Positions 9,153 through 17,631 of a DNA stretch of 64,000 bases are shown in pieces. The notes below the pieces were generated by a model. That model saw nothing but the letters and a program-made list of their open reading frames with translations. It ran no database searches and was not told the DNA's origin. Made by a program: the position numbers and the translations under genes. Every line of letters starts with the position of its first letter. Position 1 is the stretch's first letter. Origin of the DNA: an uncultured Paracoccaceae bacterium (GTDB lineage Bacteria; Pseudomonadota; Alphaproteobacteria; Rhodobacterales; Rhodobacteraceae); assembly GCA_934500835.1 (NCBI GenBank), contig CAKSTR010000001.1, positions 620,001 through 684,000 of the forward strand. Reading direction: 5' to 3'.

Positions 9153-9770
9153 ATGTCCTGGACCGACGAGCGTGTCGAGACGCTCAAGCGCATGTGGGCG
9201 GAAGGCCAGTCGGCCAGCCAGATCGCCAAGGAACTTGGCGGGGTCACCCGCAATGCGGTGATCGGCAAGGTGCATCGACTGGGCCTGTCGAACCGCGTGG
9301 GCGGCAAGGATGACGAAGAGGTCGCTCCGCCGTCGCCCCCTCCGGCAGCGCCCCGGGTGGAGCCTGCGGCTGCGGTCCGGGCGGAGCCTTCCGCCCCCAA
9401 GGCCGAACCAGCGCCCCGGCCGGCGGCCGAGCGTCCAGCCGCCGCGGCACCCGCCGCTCCGGTCTCGAACGTCACGCCCCTGCCGTTGCGCAAGGCCATC
9501 GTGCCCGCCGGCACCCCGCTGCCGCCGCAGCCCAGCCTGAACGAGATTTCGCCCGAGGCGCTGGCCTCGGTCCGCGAGGTGGAAAAGCGCGCCAGGAAAC
9601 TGACGCTGATGGAGTTGACCGAGCGCACCTGCAAATGGCCGATCGGCGACCCCGCGACCGAAGATTTCTGGTTCTGCGGCCTGCCCAGCCTTCCCGGCAA
9701 GCCCTATTGCGAGGCCCATGTCGGCGTGGCCTTCCAGCCGATGAGTGCCCGGCGCGACCGCCGTCGCTGA
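9153..9770 (+). CDS. gcrA: GcrA cell cycle regulator
   Basis: An alphaproteobacterial sigma-70 cofactor that activates genes at CcrM-methylated GANTC promoters. The 205-residue protein opens MSWTDERVETLKRMWAEGQS, followed by ASQIAKELGGVTRNAVIGKVHRLGLSNR, the DNA-binding region. A Pro/Ala-rich linker (about residues 55-150) and the conserved C-terminal segment LTERTCKWPIGDP with FCGLPS and PYCEAHVGVA follow. ATG 9153 is preceded by GGAG at 8 bases. It is monocistronic, with its own promoter and a perfect terminator. This gene is a strong lineage marker. Confidence 0.97.
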   Translation: MSWTDERVETLKRMWAEGQSASQIAKELGGVTRNAVIGKVHRLGLSNRVGGKDDEEVAPPSPPPAAPRVEPAAAVRAEPSAPKAEPAPRPAAERPAAAAPAAPVSNVTPLPLRKAIVPAGTPLPPQPSLNEISPEALASVREVEKRARKLTLMELTERTCKWPIGDPATEDFWFCGLPSLPGKPYCEAHVGVAFQPMSARRDRRR

Positions 9771-9798
9771 TCCGCCCCGGCAGGACGATCATACCGAT

Positions 9799-9828
9799 GC
9801 AAACGCCCGCCCCCCGGCGGGCGTTTGC
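9799..9828 (+). terminator. Intrinsic terminator of gcrA
   Basis: A 13-bp perfect stem, GCAAACGCCCGCC (9799-9811) with GGCGGGCGTTTGC (9816-9828), closes a CCCC loop 28 bp after the gcrA stop. Confidence 0.85.
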
Positions 9829-9881
9829 ATTTCCGGCCAAAAGGCCACAAAAATATCTGTATTTTCAGTAACAGTTTAGAA

Positions 9882-9895
9882 TTGATCTAAGTCAT
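9882..9895 (+). promoter_or_regulatory. FNR/FnrL-like box upstream of the cytochrome c peroxidase gene
   Basis: TTGAT-CTAA-GTCAT matches TTGAT-N4-ATCAA with a perfect left half and a partial right half. It lies 67 bp before the start codon in an AT-rich stretch. Oxygen-limitation control of di-haem peroxidases by FNR-type regulators is known in Rhodobacter relatives. Control here is inferred. Confidence 0.5.
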
Positions 9896-9961
9896 GGCCG
9901 ATCCCGGCGATATCCGCCACCCTCTCCTTGCGCGAACGAAGATGCACGACAGGAGAGCCAG

Positions 9962-10999
9962 ATGCGCCTAACCCTCACCCTTGCGCTGATCAGCACAGCC
10001 CTTGCCGGTTCCGCCAGCGCGGACGAGTTGCGCGACCTTGCCCTTGAGACATTCAAGCCCCTCCCCTCGACCGTTCCGGCCGTCAAGGACAACCCCGTCA
10101 CTCCCGAAAAGATCGAACTGGGCAAGGCGCTGTTCTTCGACCCGCGGCTTTCGGCCTCGGGCGTGTTCAGCTGCTACAGCTGCCACAACCTGACCACGGG
10201 CGGCGATGACAACATGGAAACCTCGGTCGGCCATGGCTGGCAGAAGGGTCCGCGCAACGCGCCGACCGCGCTCAACGCGGTGCTGAACGAGGCGCAATTC
10301 TGGGATGGCCGCGCCGAGGATCTCGCCGCCCAGGCCAAGGGTCCGATCCAGGCCGGTGTCGAGATGGCGAACACCCCGGCCCAGGTCGAGGCAACCCTGA
10401 GCTCGATGCCGGCCTATGTCAGCGCCTTCACCGCCGCCTTCCCCGGCGAAGAGGCCCCGGTCAATTTCGACAACATGGCCAAGGCGATCGAAGCTTTCGA
10501 GGCGACGCTGATCACCCCGGCGCCGTTCGATGCCTGGCTCAATGGCGACGACAATGCCATGACCGCCGATGCCAAGGCCGGGTTGCAGCTTTTCATGGAC
10601 AAGGGCTGTTCGTCCTGCCACTCGGGCGTCAACGTGGGCGGCCATGGCTACTATCCTTTCGGCCTGATCGAGAAGCCCGGCTCCGACATCCTGCCCGAAG
10701 GCGACAAGGGCCGCTTCGCGGTCACCGAGACGGTGGACGACGAATATGTCTTCCGCGCAGCACCCCTGCGCAACATCGCGCTGACAGCGCCCTACTTCCA
10801 TTCGGGCAAGGTCTGGGATCTGTCGGTGGCGGTCGAGATCATGGCCGAAAGCCAGCTTGGCGAATCGCTGCACCCCGAAGAGACGGCGCAGCTGGTGGCC
10901 TTCCTCGACAGCCTGACCGGCACCCTTCCCACGATGACGCTGCCGGTGCTGCCCGCCGAAACGGCAACCACGCCGCGCCCGACGGCAGCGGTTCAGTAA
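9962..10999 (+). CDS. Di-haem cytochrome c peroxidase (CcpA/MauG family)
   Basis: A periplasmic enzyme that reduces hydrogen peroxide with electrons from cytochrome c. The 345-residue precursor has a signal peptide cut after about residue 20 (GSASA-DE). Two haem-binding motifs follow: CYSCH at 71-75 (peroxidatic haem) and CSSCH at 216-220 (electron-transfer haem). Conserved RNAPTALNAVLNEAQFWDGR and APLRNIALTAPYFHSGKVWDL support the bacterial CCP group over MauG proper. The Pro/Thr-rich C-terminal tail after about residue 320 is not part of the core fold. Its promoter carries an FNR-like site, suggesting micro-aerobic expression. Confidence 0.93.
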   Translation: MRLTLTLALISTALAGSASADELRDLALETFKPLPSTVPAVKDNPVTPEKIELGKALFFDPRLSASGVFSCYSCHNLTTGGDDNMETSVGHGWQKGPRNAPTALNAVLNEAQFWDGRAEDLAAQAKGPIQAGVEMANTPAQVEATLSSMPAYVSAFTAAFPGEEAPVNFDNMAKAIEAFEATLITPAPFDAWLNGDDNAMTADAKAGLQLFMDKGCSSCHSGVNVGGHGYYPFGLIEKPGSDILPEGDKGRFAVTETVDDEYVFRAAPLRNIALTAPYFHSGKVWDLSVAVEIMAESQLGESLHPEETAQLVAFLDSLTGTLPTMTLPVLPAETATTPRPTAAVQ

Positions 11000-11006
11000 A
11001 CCGGAC

Positions 11007-11034
11007 AGGGGCGGCCACCAAGCCGCCCCTCTTC
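11007..11034 (+). terminator. Terminator after the cytochrome c peroxidase gene
   Basis: A 9-bp stem, AGGGGCGGC (11007-11015) with GCCGCCCCT (11022-11030), is followed by CTTCCC, 7 bp after the stop. The T run is poor. Confidence 0.6.
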
Positions 11035-11108
11035 CCAAGCCCACGACGTTTCGCCGGCAATGCGGTCAAACCCGCGCTGCACCACAGCCCGCGGCACCCC
11101 ATGGCCCT

Positions 11109-11127
11109 GAATTTTCGCAGAAAATTC
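11109..11127 (-). terminator. AT-armed hairpin after asmA
   Basis: GAATTTTC-GCA-GAAAATTC is an 8-bp perfect stem with a 3-nt loop, 5 bp downstream of the asmA stop on the minus strand. Shape and position suggest a terminator or 3'-end stabiliser; it lacks the usual GC stem. Confidence 0.5.
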
Positions 11128-11131
11128 CTGC

Positions 11132-13138
11132 TCAGTTGCCGCCAAGAATCCCTTCCAGAAGCCGCCGCGCCTCGGCATCCAGTGCCTCCTGCGCCCGGCG
11201 TCTGGCAGCATCCTCAAGGCTTTCCCCCGGGGCGGCCTCGACACCCAACTCGTCCTTCAGCTTCGCCTCCAGTTCGGCCTTGGCCTTTGCCTCGGCCGCC
11301 GCCGCTTCGGCCTTCAGTCGCTCTTCCGCCGCCTTCGCCTCGGCCTCCATCTTCTCGCGGGCGATGGACTCCAGATCCAGCTTGAAGCTGGGCTTCGCCC
11401 AGGGACCGGTGATCAGCAAGGGCACCATGACACCGCCCGAGCCGTCCTCGCCCGCCAGGGCCGTCGGCCGCAGCCGGTAGTTCAGCGTCCGCGTGCCAAG
11501 CCCGACCTCGCCCGCGCCCGTGGCCGTGACATAGGGCGCCACCAGCTTCAGATCGCTGTTCGACAGCACGCCGCCTGCAATGGTGAAGCTGGCCGCCACG
11601 CCGTCGAAAATGGTCTTCTGCCCCTCGCCGACATATCCCGCGTCCAGCGTCCGCAGCATGCCGCCGATGTCCAGCCCCTTCAGCTCGCCCTTGCCAAGGC
11701 TGATCGCCCCGTCCCCCTTCAGCCCGCGCATGATCTCATCGACCGAATTGCCGACACCCAGGAAGTTCAGCGTCAGGTTGCCCTGCGCGATCAACCGGTC
11801 CCAACCCGAGACATCGACCAGCAGCGGCTGCATCTGCAGCCCCGCCAGCGCCAGCTTGCCCCCGACCGACAACCCGCCCCGCCCGTTCACCACGAACTCG
11901 CCCGTGACCGAGCCGCCATAGGCTGCCAGCTGGCGGATGTCGAACACCGCCCGCGCCCGGTCCAGCGTCATCAGCACCCGCGTCTCGCCGAACTTGACCA
12001 GCCCAAGGTCGACCGACCCCGCCATCAGCGCCAACTCGGCATCCAGCACGCCAAGTCCCGAGACGTCGATCCGCGCGGTCGGCCAGCCCGAGGCCTCCAT
12101 CCCGCCCTTGGCCCCGCCGCCCTGCCCGCCCGACAGACCTGCCATCGACAAGGCCTGCGCCGTCAGTTGCGCCGTCAGCTTGGGCCGGTCCTTGCCCGGT
12201 TTCAGGTCCAGATCACCCGTGATCACATTGCCGTCCGCCCGGATCGTCGCGCCGCGCAGATAGGCGGCGCCGCTGCCATCCAGCGTCAGTTGGCCGTCAA
12301 CCGAAAGCGCCTCGGCCCCCAACCCCTGCGGCAGGTCCGGCGCCGCAGCCCCCGCCAGCGCCGCAACAGCTGCCAGATCGCGCAGATCCGCCGTCAGCGT
12401 GCCTTCGGCCGCAACCGGCGACCAGCCGGCCCGGCCATCGAAAACCACCGTCGAGCCACCGATCCCGGCCTTGACGGCCATCGGTACCACCCTTCCTTCG
12501 GTGAAGGCCGAAAACACCCCCGCCTTTGCCTCCAGATTGACCGATTGCCCCTCGACCAGCGCGCTGACGGTCGCCGTGGCCGGCCCCGAGAAATCCGGAA
12601 CCGCCAGCCGCACCTGCAGGTTGTCCAGCGTGACATCGCGGCCGGCGCCGTGGTCGATGAACCGCAGCGTGCCGTCCCGGATCAGCCCCTCTTCCAGCGT
12701 ATAGGCCCGCCCGACCCCGGGCGTCTCGGCCGTGACCTCGCCGGCCGCACCTCCGCCACCGAACACCCAGTTCTCGCGCCCGTCCTTGGCGCGCTCCAGC
12801 AGAATCTGCGGCCGTTCCGCCCGCAGGCCAAGAACGCGGATCTCGCCCCCCAGCAGGGCCGAGGCATTGAACTCGATGGTCAGGCTTTCCGCCCGCAGCA
12901 TCGGCCCCTGATCGGACCACTCGGCATTGGCGATGGTGACCGGCCCGGTCGTCACCCCCAGAACCGGCCAGAACCGCGGCGAGACATCGCCTTCGATCTG
13001 CAGGGCGCGCCCGGTCAGCTTCTCGAACTGCTGCGCGGCGGCGGTGGCAATCCGCTCGGAGGGCACAAGGGCAAGAAGCCCCAGGCCGAGCAGGACCAGA
13101 AGAAGGAGGGCTCCGACCGCCCGGAACAGCCACCGCAT
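11132..13138 (-). CDS. AsmA family protein
   Basis: A member of the AsmA-like bridge-type lipid transport/envelope assembly family. ATG 13138 gives MRWLFRAVGALLLLVLLGLG, one N-terminal membrane anchor; the large remainder would lie in the periplasm. Residues about 25-130 form the AsmA N-terminal domain (TGRALQIEGDVS). A C-terminal AsmA repeat region ends near residue 590 (ATGAGEVGLGTRTLNYRL). The last 60 to 70 residues are an Ala/Glu/Lys-rich coiled coil followed by EGILGGN. The frame runs far upstream of the chosen start through the repeat and the neighbouring gene and is ignored there. The length of 668 residues is normal. Confidence 0.9.
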   Translation of the reverse strand: MRWLFRAVGALLLLVLLGLGLLALVPSERIATAAAQQFEKLTGRALQIEGDVSPRFWPVLGVTTGPVTIANAEWSDQGPMLRAESLTIEFNASALLGGEIRVLGLRAERPQILLERAKDGRENWVFGGGGAAGEVTAETPGVGRAYTLEEGLIRDGTLRFIDHGAGRDVTLDNLQVRLAVPDFSGPATATVSALVEGQSVNLEAKAGVFSAFTEGRVVPMAVKAGIGGSTVVFDGRAGWSPVAAEGTLTADLRDLAAVAALAGAAAPDLPQGLGAEALSVDGQLTLDGSGAAYLRGATIRADGNVITGDLDLKPGKDRPKLTAQLTAQALSMAGLSGGQGGGAKGGMEASGWPTARIDVSGLGVLDAELALMAGSVDLGLVKFGETRVLMTLDRARAVFDIRQLAAYGGSVTGEFVVNGRGGLSVGGKLALAGLQMQPLLVDVSGWDRLIAQGNLTLNFLGVGNSVDEIMRGLKGDGAISLGKGELKGLDIGGMLRTLDAGYVGEGQKTIFDGVAASFTIAGGVLSNSDLKLVAPYVTATGAGEVGLGTRTLNYRLRPTALAGEDGSGGVMVPLLITGPWAKPSFKLDLESIAREKMEAEAKAAEERLKAEAAAAEAKAKAELEAKLKDELGVEAAPGESLEDAARRRAQEALDAEARRLLEGILGGN

Positions 13139-13320
13139 CGACACCCCTTTTCGGTTTATGATTTGGAAACAAAGCCTAGGGCCACACCGCCTCTCCGGCA
13201 AGAACCCGCCGCCCCCTGCGGCATCAAATGGCCGAGATCGCTGCCCTCTGCCCGTCCGCCGCCGCAATCCCCCGGCCGGGGTCAGCCCGTCCGGGGGCGA
13301 CACATGCAGATCGGGCTGCG

Positions 13321-13431
13321 GTATTTTCTGTCCGGAAATATCCTGGGGGTTTGGGGGTGAAACCCCCAACCTGCAAGGGCAGCCACATGACACAGCCCCC
13401 GCCAGGCAAAAAGGCTTGCGGCGGCAGCCGC
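13321..13431. repeat. Composite intergenic repeat, copy 3
   Basis: It lies in the 302-bp gap between asmA and the 81-residue protein gene; no gene was found there. Two overlapping boxes face each other at 13322-13343. Hairpin TTGGGGGT-gaa-ACCCCCAA lies at 13351-13369. After about 48 nt comes hairpin GCGGC-GGCA-GCCGC at 13418-13431, followed by CTTTGGCT. Confidence 0.8.
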
Positions 13432-13440
13432 TCCTTTGGC

Positions 13441-13686
13441 TCAGCCCTTTCCCGGGCGCTCCAGCCGGTAGCTGCCTTCCGGCAGGTTCAAGGCCGCCGC
13501 CAGGTCGGCCAGTTGCGCCAGCGACAGCGTCAGCAGCTGGCTGTCGCCGGTCTCGGGGTCGAACTGTTCGACCGTCACGCAATCCTCGAAAGCCGAGATG
13601 GTGATGTCGCCCTGCAGCGGCAGATCGCCCCCCTCGTCGACAAGGGTGATGACCGTGGCGTCGAATTCGTGCTCGATGGTGAACAT
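13441..13686 (-). CDS. Conserved hypothetical protein, 81 aa, acidic
   Basis: A small acidic protein beginning MFTIEHEFDATVITLVDEGG with a balanced composition quite unlike shadow frames. It has a predicted beta-rich N-terminal half followed by one helix (LTLSLAQLADLAAAL) and the end YRLERPGKG. No motif was recognised. The shape recalls small conserved proteins of Rhodobacterales with no assigned function. It lies between the composite repeat and the divergent M48 gene. Confidence 0.75.
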   Translation of the reverse strand: MFTIEHEFDATVITLVDEGGDLPLQGDITISAFEDCVTVEQFDPETGDSQLLTLSLAQLADLAAALNLPEGSYRLERPGKG

Positions 13687-13839
13687 GGGCGCAGCCTAGC
13701 CTCCGCCCGCCCCCGGCACAACGGATTCGCGGGGGGGCGGTCACAGCCCCGCCTGCGCCGGTGACGCTTGCGTGAGCGGGGCTTCCGCCCGGGCGTGCGA
13801 TGCTGGTAGCTTCGCCTTCGCCCCTTCGGACCGCCCCAA

Positions 13840-14553
13840 ATGCCGACGCTTCGTACCCTTGCCCCTGTTGCCCTGCCCGTCGCCTTGCTCGTCACTTTGC
13901 TTGCGCTGTCCGGTTGCGTCGGGACCGCCGCGCCGCCACCCGCCCCCATCCCCGACAGCGCCGCCGCGCGTTTTGTCGCCGTGGCCACGCGCGTGGAGCC
14001 GGTGGCCGAGGATCTTTGCCGCCGCCTGCGGCAAGGGCCGCTGGAATGCAACATCGAGATCGCGGTGGACGACCGCCCCGGCCAGCAGCCCAACGCGTTC
14101 CAGACCATCGACCGCAGCGGCCGGCCCTATGTCGTCTTCACCCTCTCGCTGATCGAGATGGCGCGCAATCCCGATGAACTGGCCTTCGTCATGGGGCACG
14201 AGGCGGCCCATCACATCGCCGGCCACATCCTCCGCCGCGAACAGAACGCCGCGACGGGCGCCATGCTTGCCGGTGCCCTTGCCAGCGCCTCCGGCCTGAC
14301 CACCGAGGAAGTCCGCCAGGCGCAGGCCCTGGGCGCCAATATCGGCGCACAGCAATATTCGCAGGACTTCGAGCTGGAGGCCGATGCCCTGGGCGCCGAG
14401 ATTGCCTTGCGCGCCGGGTTCGATCCGGTCAGGGGGGCTGCCTTCTTCGACCGGCTGCCGGACCCCGGCCAGGGCTTCGGCAACACCCATCCCGCCAATG
14501 CGATGCGCAAGGAACTGGTGGCCGAAACCGTGCGCCGCCTGACCGGCGGTTGA
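13840..14553 (+). CDS. M48 family metallopeptidase, lipoprotein
   Basis: A zinc peptidase of 237 residues exported to the cell envelope. The N-terminus ends in a lipobox LALSGC with the lipidated Cys at 26. The zinc motif HEAAH is at 120-124 and the third ligand is probably the Glu of FELEAD near 180. THPANAMRKEL near the C-terminus is the usual substrate-side His/Asn region. It resembles the BepA/LoiP group of outer-membrane quality-control proteases but lacks TPR repeats. ATG 13840 has no strong ribosome site. Confidence 0.9.
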   Translation: MPTLRTLAPVALPVALLVTLLALSGCVGTAAPPPAPIPDSAAARFVAVATRVEPVAEDLCRRLRQGPLECNIEIAVDDRPGQQPNAFQTIDRSGRPYVVFTLSLIEMARNPDELAFVMGHEAAHHIAGHILRREQNAATGAMLAGALASASGLTTEEVRQAQALGANIGAQQYSQDFELEADALGAEIALRAGFDPVRGAAFFDRLPDPGQGFGNTHPANAMRKELVAETVRRLTGG

Positions 14554-14620
14554 TCCAGGTCAAGGCCATGCGATCCGGCCTCTGCCACCCTTGGCGCATC
14601 TGCGACAGGAGGAACGGCCC

Positions 14621-14875
14621 ATGATCGGTTTCCCCGAAGCCCCCCGCGCCTGGGGTCTGACCCGCGGCATGGCGCGGATGCTGGGTCTCAGCCTGCCGCA
14701 GGCGGTGGTCGAGGGCTGGCTATCGCGGGAAGAACTGGCGGCCTTGGTGCGGGCCTGTGACAGATGCGCATCCCAGGGCAGCTGCGATCGTCTGTTGTCT
14801 CAGCCCGGGCCGGCTGCCGGCGTGCCGGGTTTCTGCCCCAACAAACCGGGGCTTGAGGCTCTGGCCCCGCTCTGA
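14621..14875 (+). CDS. DUF6455 family protein
   Basis: An 84-residue Cys-containing protein. The core runs from WLSREELAALVRACDRCASQ to GSCDRLL and then FCPNKPGLEAL. Four to five conserved cysteines suggest metal or Fe-S binding, but the function is unknown. ATG 14621 follows CAGGAGGAA with 7 bases spacing. It lies 67 bp after the M48 gene and 49 bp before the YigZ-type gene, so the three may be cotranscribed. Confidence 0.8.
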   Translation: MIGFPEAPRAWGLTRGMARMLGLSLPQAVVEGWLSREELAALVRACDRCASQGSCDRLLSQPGPAAGVPGFCPNKPGLEALAPL

Positions 14876-14924
14876 CCCCTTCCTGCCGGCTTGACCCTTG
14901 CTCCGGTCGGGGCGACAAGGGCCG

Positions 14925-15287
14925 ATGATCCGCATCGACGATGTCCTGAGCGACCGCGGCTCGCGCTATGCCGCCTCGGGTGGCCCGGTGCAGGGCCGCG
15001 CCGGGGCCGAAGCCTTCATCGCCACGCTGAAGCGCGAGAAACGCTTCGCCAAGGCCACCCACAACAGCTGGGCGCTGCTGTCATCGACCGAGGGTCCGCT
15101 GAAGAACGACGACGGCGAAAGCGGGGCCGGCGCCGTCATCCTGCGGATGCTTGAGCGCGAAGGGTTGCAGGATTTCGTCGTGGTCGTGACCCGCTGGTAT
15201 GGCGGCGTCCATCTGGGCGGCGACCGCTTTGCCCATGTCGTCACCTGCGTCCGCGCCCTGCTGGACGCAAAGCGCGCCGGCGGCTAG
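14925..15287 (+). CDS. YigZ/IMPACT (UPF0029) family protein
   Basis: 120 residues that match the IMPACT N-terminal domain. NDDGESGAGAVIL is the usual NDDGEP-GTAG segment and VVVVTRWYGGVHLGGDRFAHV corresponds to VVRYYGG-LG-GGL-AY. Members are cytoplasmic, often linked with translation, and poorly understood in bacteria. The protein is shorter than E. coli YigZ (about 205 residues), ending after the IMPACT domain without the C-terminal ferredoxin-like domain. A weak AAGG lies upstream of ATG 14925. Confidence 0.8.
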   Translation: MIRIDDVLSDRGSRYAASGGPVQGRAGAEAFIATLKREKRFAKATHNSWALLSSTEGPLKNDDGESGAGAVILRMLEREGLQDFVVVVTRWYGGVHLGGDRFAHVVTCVRALLDAKRAGG

Positions 15288-15315
15288 CCTTTCCCTTGGG
15301 GAGAGGGAGGAACGG

Positions 15316-15675
15316 ATGGATTTCCTGCAATCGGAAGCGCGCCGCTTCTGGAACACGGTGCTGTGGAGCTGGCAAGGCTGGTCCGCCGCCTGGGCCAGCG
15401 AAAAGACCCTGCGGCAATGGACGCTTCTCAACATCGCCTCGGCCGCGCTGGCCTGCTCGCTGGACCTCACCCCCGGCGAACGCGCGCTGATCCTGGCGCT
15501 TGGCCTTCTGGTGCTGGCGGCCGAACTTCTGAACACCGCCATCGAGGAGACGGTGAACTACCTCTCGACCGACACGCATCCCCTGGCCAAGAAAGCCAAG
15601 GACTGCGGCAGCGCCGGGGTGGCGCTGGCGGCCTTGGCCGGCGGGGTGGCCTGGGTCGTGGTGCTGGTGGGGTAG
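15316..15675 (+). CDS. dgkA: Diacylglycerol kinase (DgkA type)
   Basis: An integral-membrane kinase that phosphorylates diacylglycerol to phosphatidate, recycling lipid from membrane-derived oligosaccharide synthesis. The 119-residue protein has an amphipathic N-terminal region and three membrane helices (about 36-52, 56-78 and 97-118). The active-site signature AELLNTAIEETVN lies at 69-81. GGGAGG precedes ATG 15316 by 5 bases. It follows the YigZ-type gene by 28 bp. Confidence 0.94.
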   Translation: MDFLQSEARRFWNTVLWSWQGWSAAWASEKTLRQWTLLNIASAALACSLDLTPGERALILALGLLVLAAELLNTAIEETVNYLSTDTHPLAKKAKDCGSAGVALAALAGGVAWVVVLVG

Positions 15676-15927
15676 CGGGAACAGGGCCGCACCCGTCCTG
15701 ATCCGCCACCAGCACGAAAGCCTCCAGCCCCTCGGCATGGCTGACGCCTTCCCCCGGCAGCTTTTGGAACATCTGTTGAAGGGCGGTCGTTTCCCTGTGG
15801 ATGAACCAGTCGGGCAGGCGGCACTCGTGATCGGCCTGCGTTGCCCGGTTCAACCCCAGTATTGCGGCAAGATCCGGGTGACAGCGGGTCGGATGGTCAG
15901 CGATGGCCCGGCACCGGCCGTCCCGGC

Positions 15928-17286
15928 TCAGACCCGCCGGCCCCAAAGGTCATATTCCCCGGCCTCGTCGACCTCGACAGTGACGATGTCGCCGGGGGCC
16001 AGCCCCTCGAAGCCTGCGTCGATGAACAGGTTGCCGTCGATCTCGGGCGCGTCGGCCTTGGTGCGGCAGGTGGCGCCGTCTTCATCGACCTCATCGACGA
16101 TGACCTCCAGCCGGGTGCCCACCTTGGCCGCCAGCTTCGCCTCGGAGATGGCCTGGGCCTTCTCCATGAAGCGATTGTAGCGGTCTTCCTTGACCTCTTC
16201 GGGCACATGGTCGGGCAGAAGGTTCGACCGCGCGCCCTTGACGTTCTCGTAGCGGAAGGCGCCCACCCGATCCAGCTGCGCCTCGTCCATCCAGTCCAGC
16301 AGGGTCTGGAATTCTTCCTCGGTCTCGCCCGGATAGCCGACGATGAAGGTCGAGCGCAGCACGATCTCGGGGCAGTCGCGGCGCCAGGCGGCAATCTCGT
16401 CCAGCGTGCGGGCGGCGGCGGCGGGTCGGGCCATCCGGCGCAGCGTGTCGGGGTGGGCATGCTGGAAGGGGATGTCGAGATAGGGCAGGATCAGCCCCTC
16501 GGCCATCGCCGGGATCAGCTCGCGCACATGCGGATAGGGGTAGACGTAGTGCATCCGCACCCAGGCGCCCAGACTGCCAAGGTCACGGGCCAGCGAAAGG
16601 ATCGGGAACTTTTCCTCGCGCCCCTTCCAGTCGGTGCCATAGGCGCTGGTGTCCTGAGAGATCACCAGCAGTTCTTTCACCCCGGCCTGCACCAGCTTTT
16701 CCGCCTCGCGCAGCACGGCTTTCGCCGGGCGGCTGGTCAGGCCGCCGCGCATGTCGGGGATGATGCAGAACTTGCACTTGTGGTCGCAGCCTTCCGCGAT
16801 CTTCAGATAGCTGTAGTGCCGCGGCGTCAGGCTGACGCCGCTGGCGGGCAGCAGGTCGATGAAGGGATCGGGGGCCGGCGGCACCGCCAGATGCACAGCA
16901 TCCAGCACGGATTCGTATTGATGCGGGCCGGTGACGGCCAGAACCCTGGGGTGCTGGCCGGTGATGTATTCCGGCTCCGCCCCAAGGCAGCCGGTAACGA
17001 TGACGCGGCCATTGGCGCTGATCGCCTCGCCGATGGCGTCCAGACTCTCGGCCCGGGCGGAATCGAGGAAGCCGCAGGTGTTGACGATGACGGCATCGGC
17101 GCCCTGGTAATCGGGGCTGATCGCATAGCCCTCGGCCCGCAGGCGGGTCAGGATACGCTCGGAATCCACCAGCGCCTTGGGGCAGCCGAGGCTGACCATG
17201 CCGATGGTCGGCTGGCCTTCCCGCCGCGTGTCGGGGACAGTGGCGCGGGCAAGATCGGGGCGAAGGATCGGCGGGCTTTGCGACAT
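15928..17286 (-). CDS. rimO: Ribosomal protein S12 methylthiotransferase RimO
   Basis: A radical SAM enzyme adding a methylthio group to Asp of ribosomal protein S12. ATG 17286 gives 452 residues starting [12 protein letters not shown]; the open frame further upstream is ignored. The N-terminal UPF0004 domain carries three cluster cysteines at about 35, 71 and 100. The radical SAM motif CDHKCKFC has its cysteines at 167, 171 and 174. A C-terminal TRAM domain follows ([25 protein letters not shown] region). [12 protein letters not shown] distinguishes it from MiaB. It converges on dgkA across 252 bp. Confidence 0.96.
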   Translation of the reverse strand: MSQSPPILRPDLARATVPDTRREGQPTIGMVSLGCPKALVDSERILTRLRAEGYAISPDYQGADAVIVNTCGFLDSARAESLDAIGEAISANGRVIVTGCLGAEPEYITGQHPRVLAVTGPHQYESVLDAVHLAVPPAPDPFIDLLPASGVSLTPRHYSYLKIAEGCDHKCKFCIIPDMRGGLTSRPAKAVLREAEKLVQAGVKELLVISQDTSAYGTDWKGREEKFPILSLARDLGSLGAWVRMHYVYPYPHVRELIPAMAEGLILPYLDIPFQHAHPDTLRRMARPAAAARTLDEIAAWRRDCPEIVLRSTFIVGYPGETEEEFQTLLDWMDEAQLDRVGAFRYENVKGARSNLLPDHVPEEVKEDRYNRFMEKAQAISEAKLAAKVGTRLEVIVDEVDEDGATCRTKADAPEIDGNLFIDAGFEGLAPGDIVTVEVDEAGEYDLWGRRV

Positions 17287-17410
17287 GGGGCGGCATATAG
17301 CGCAAGCCCGCGGCCACAGGAAGGGCGCTGACGCGCTCCGAACGGGGGGCTGCCGCCGCGTTCCCTGTCCATGGGGGCTAGCGGAAGTGCGGGCGGCGGG
17401 CGTCGCCGTC

Positions 17411-17460
17411 GGGGGCGCTTCGCCCCCCGAACCCCCAGAGGATATTTGCGCCAAAGTGAA
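17411..17460. repeat. Hairpin-plus-box repeat between rimO and the deacetylase gene
   Basis: Hairpin GGGGGC-gcttc-GCCCCC spans 17411-17427 (the loop includes one extra C on the right). Box GAGGATATTTGCGCCAAAGT starts at 17438. It lies in a 345-bp gap (17287-17631) in which no other gene or promoter was recognised. Confidence 0.7.
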
Positions 17461-17631
17461 GGGGGCAGTTTTGCGCGGCGACCGGGCGTCCGGCCCCTGC
17501 CCCTTCCTTTGCCCGGAAGGTCTTTCCGGGTTTGTCGGCGACAGGACGCCGTAGGGGATGCCAAGCCGCTGGCCGCTTCCGTCACGACGACGTGCCACCG
17601 CATCGCGACCATCTTCCCGACCGGGCTGGGC

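Noticed and set aside
13745..13783. Hairpin AGCCCCGC/GCGGGGCT upstream of the M48 gene
   Set aside because: Loop of 23 nt, no T run, and position between divergent starts; no clear role.
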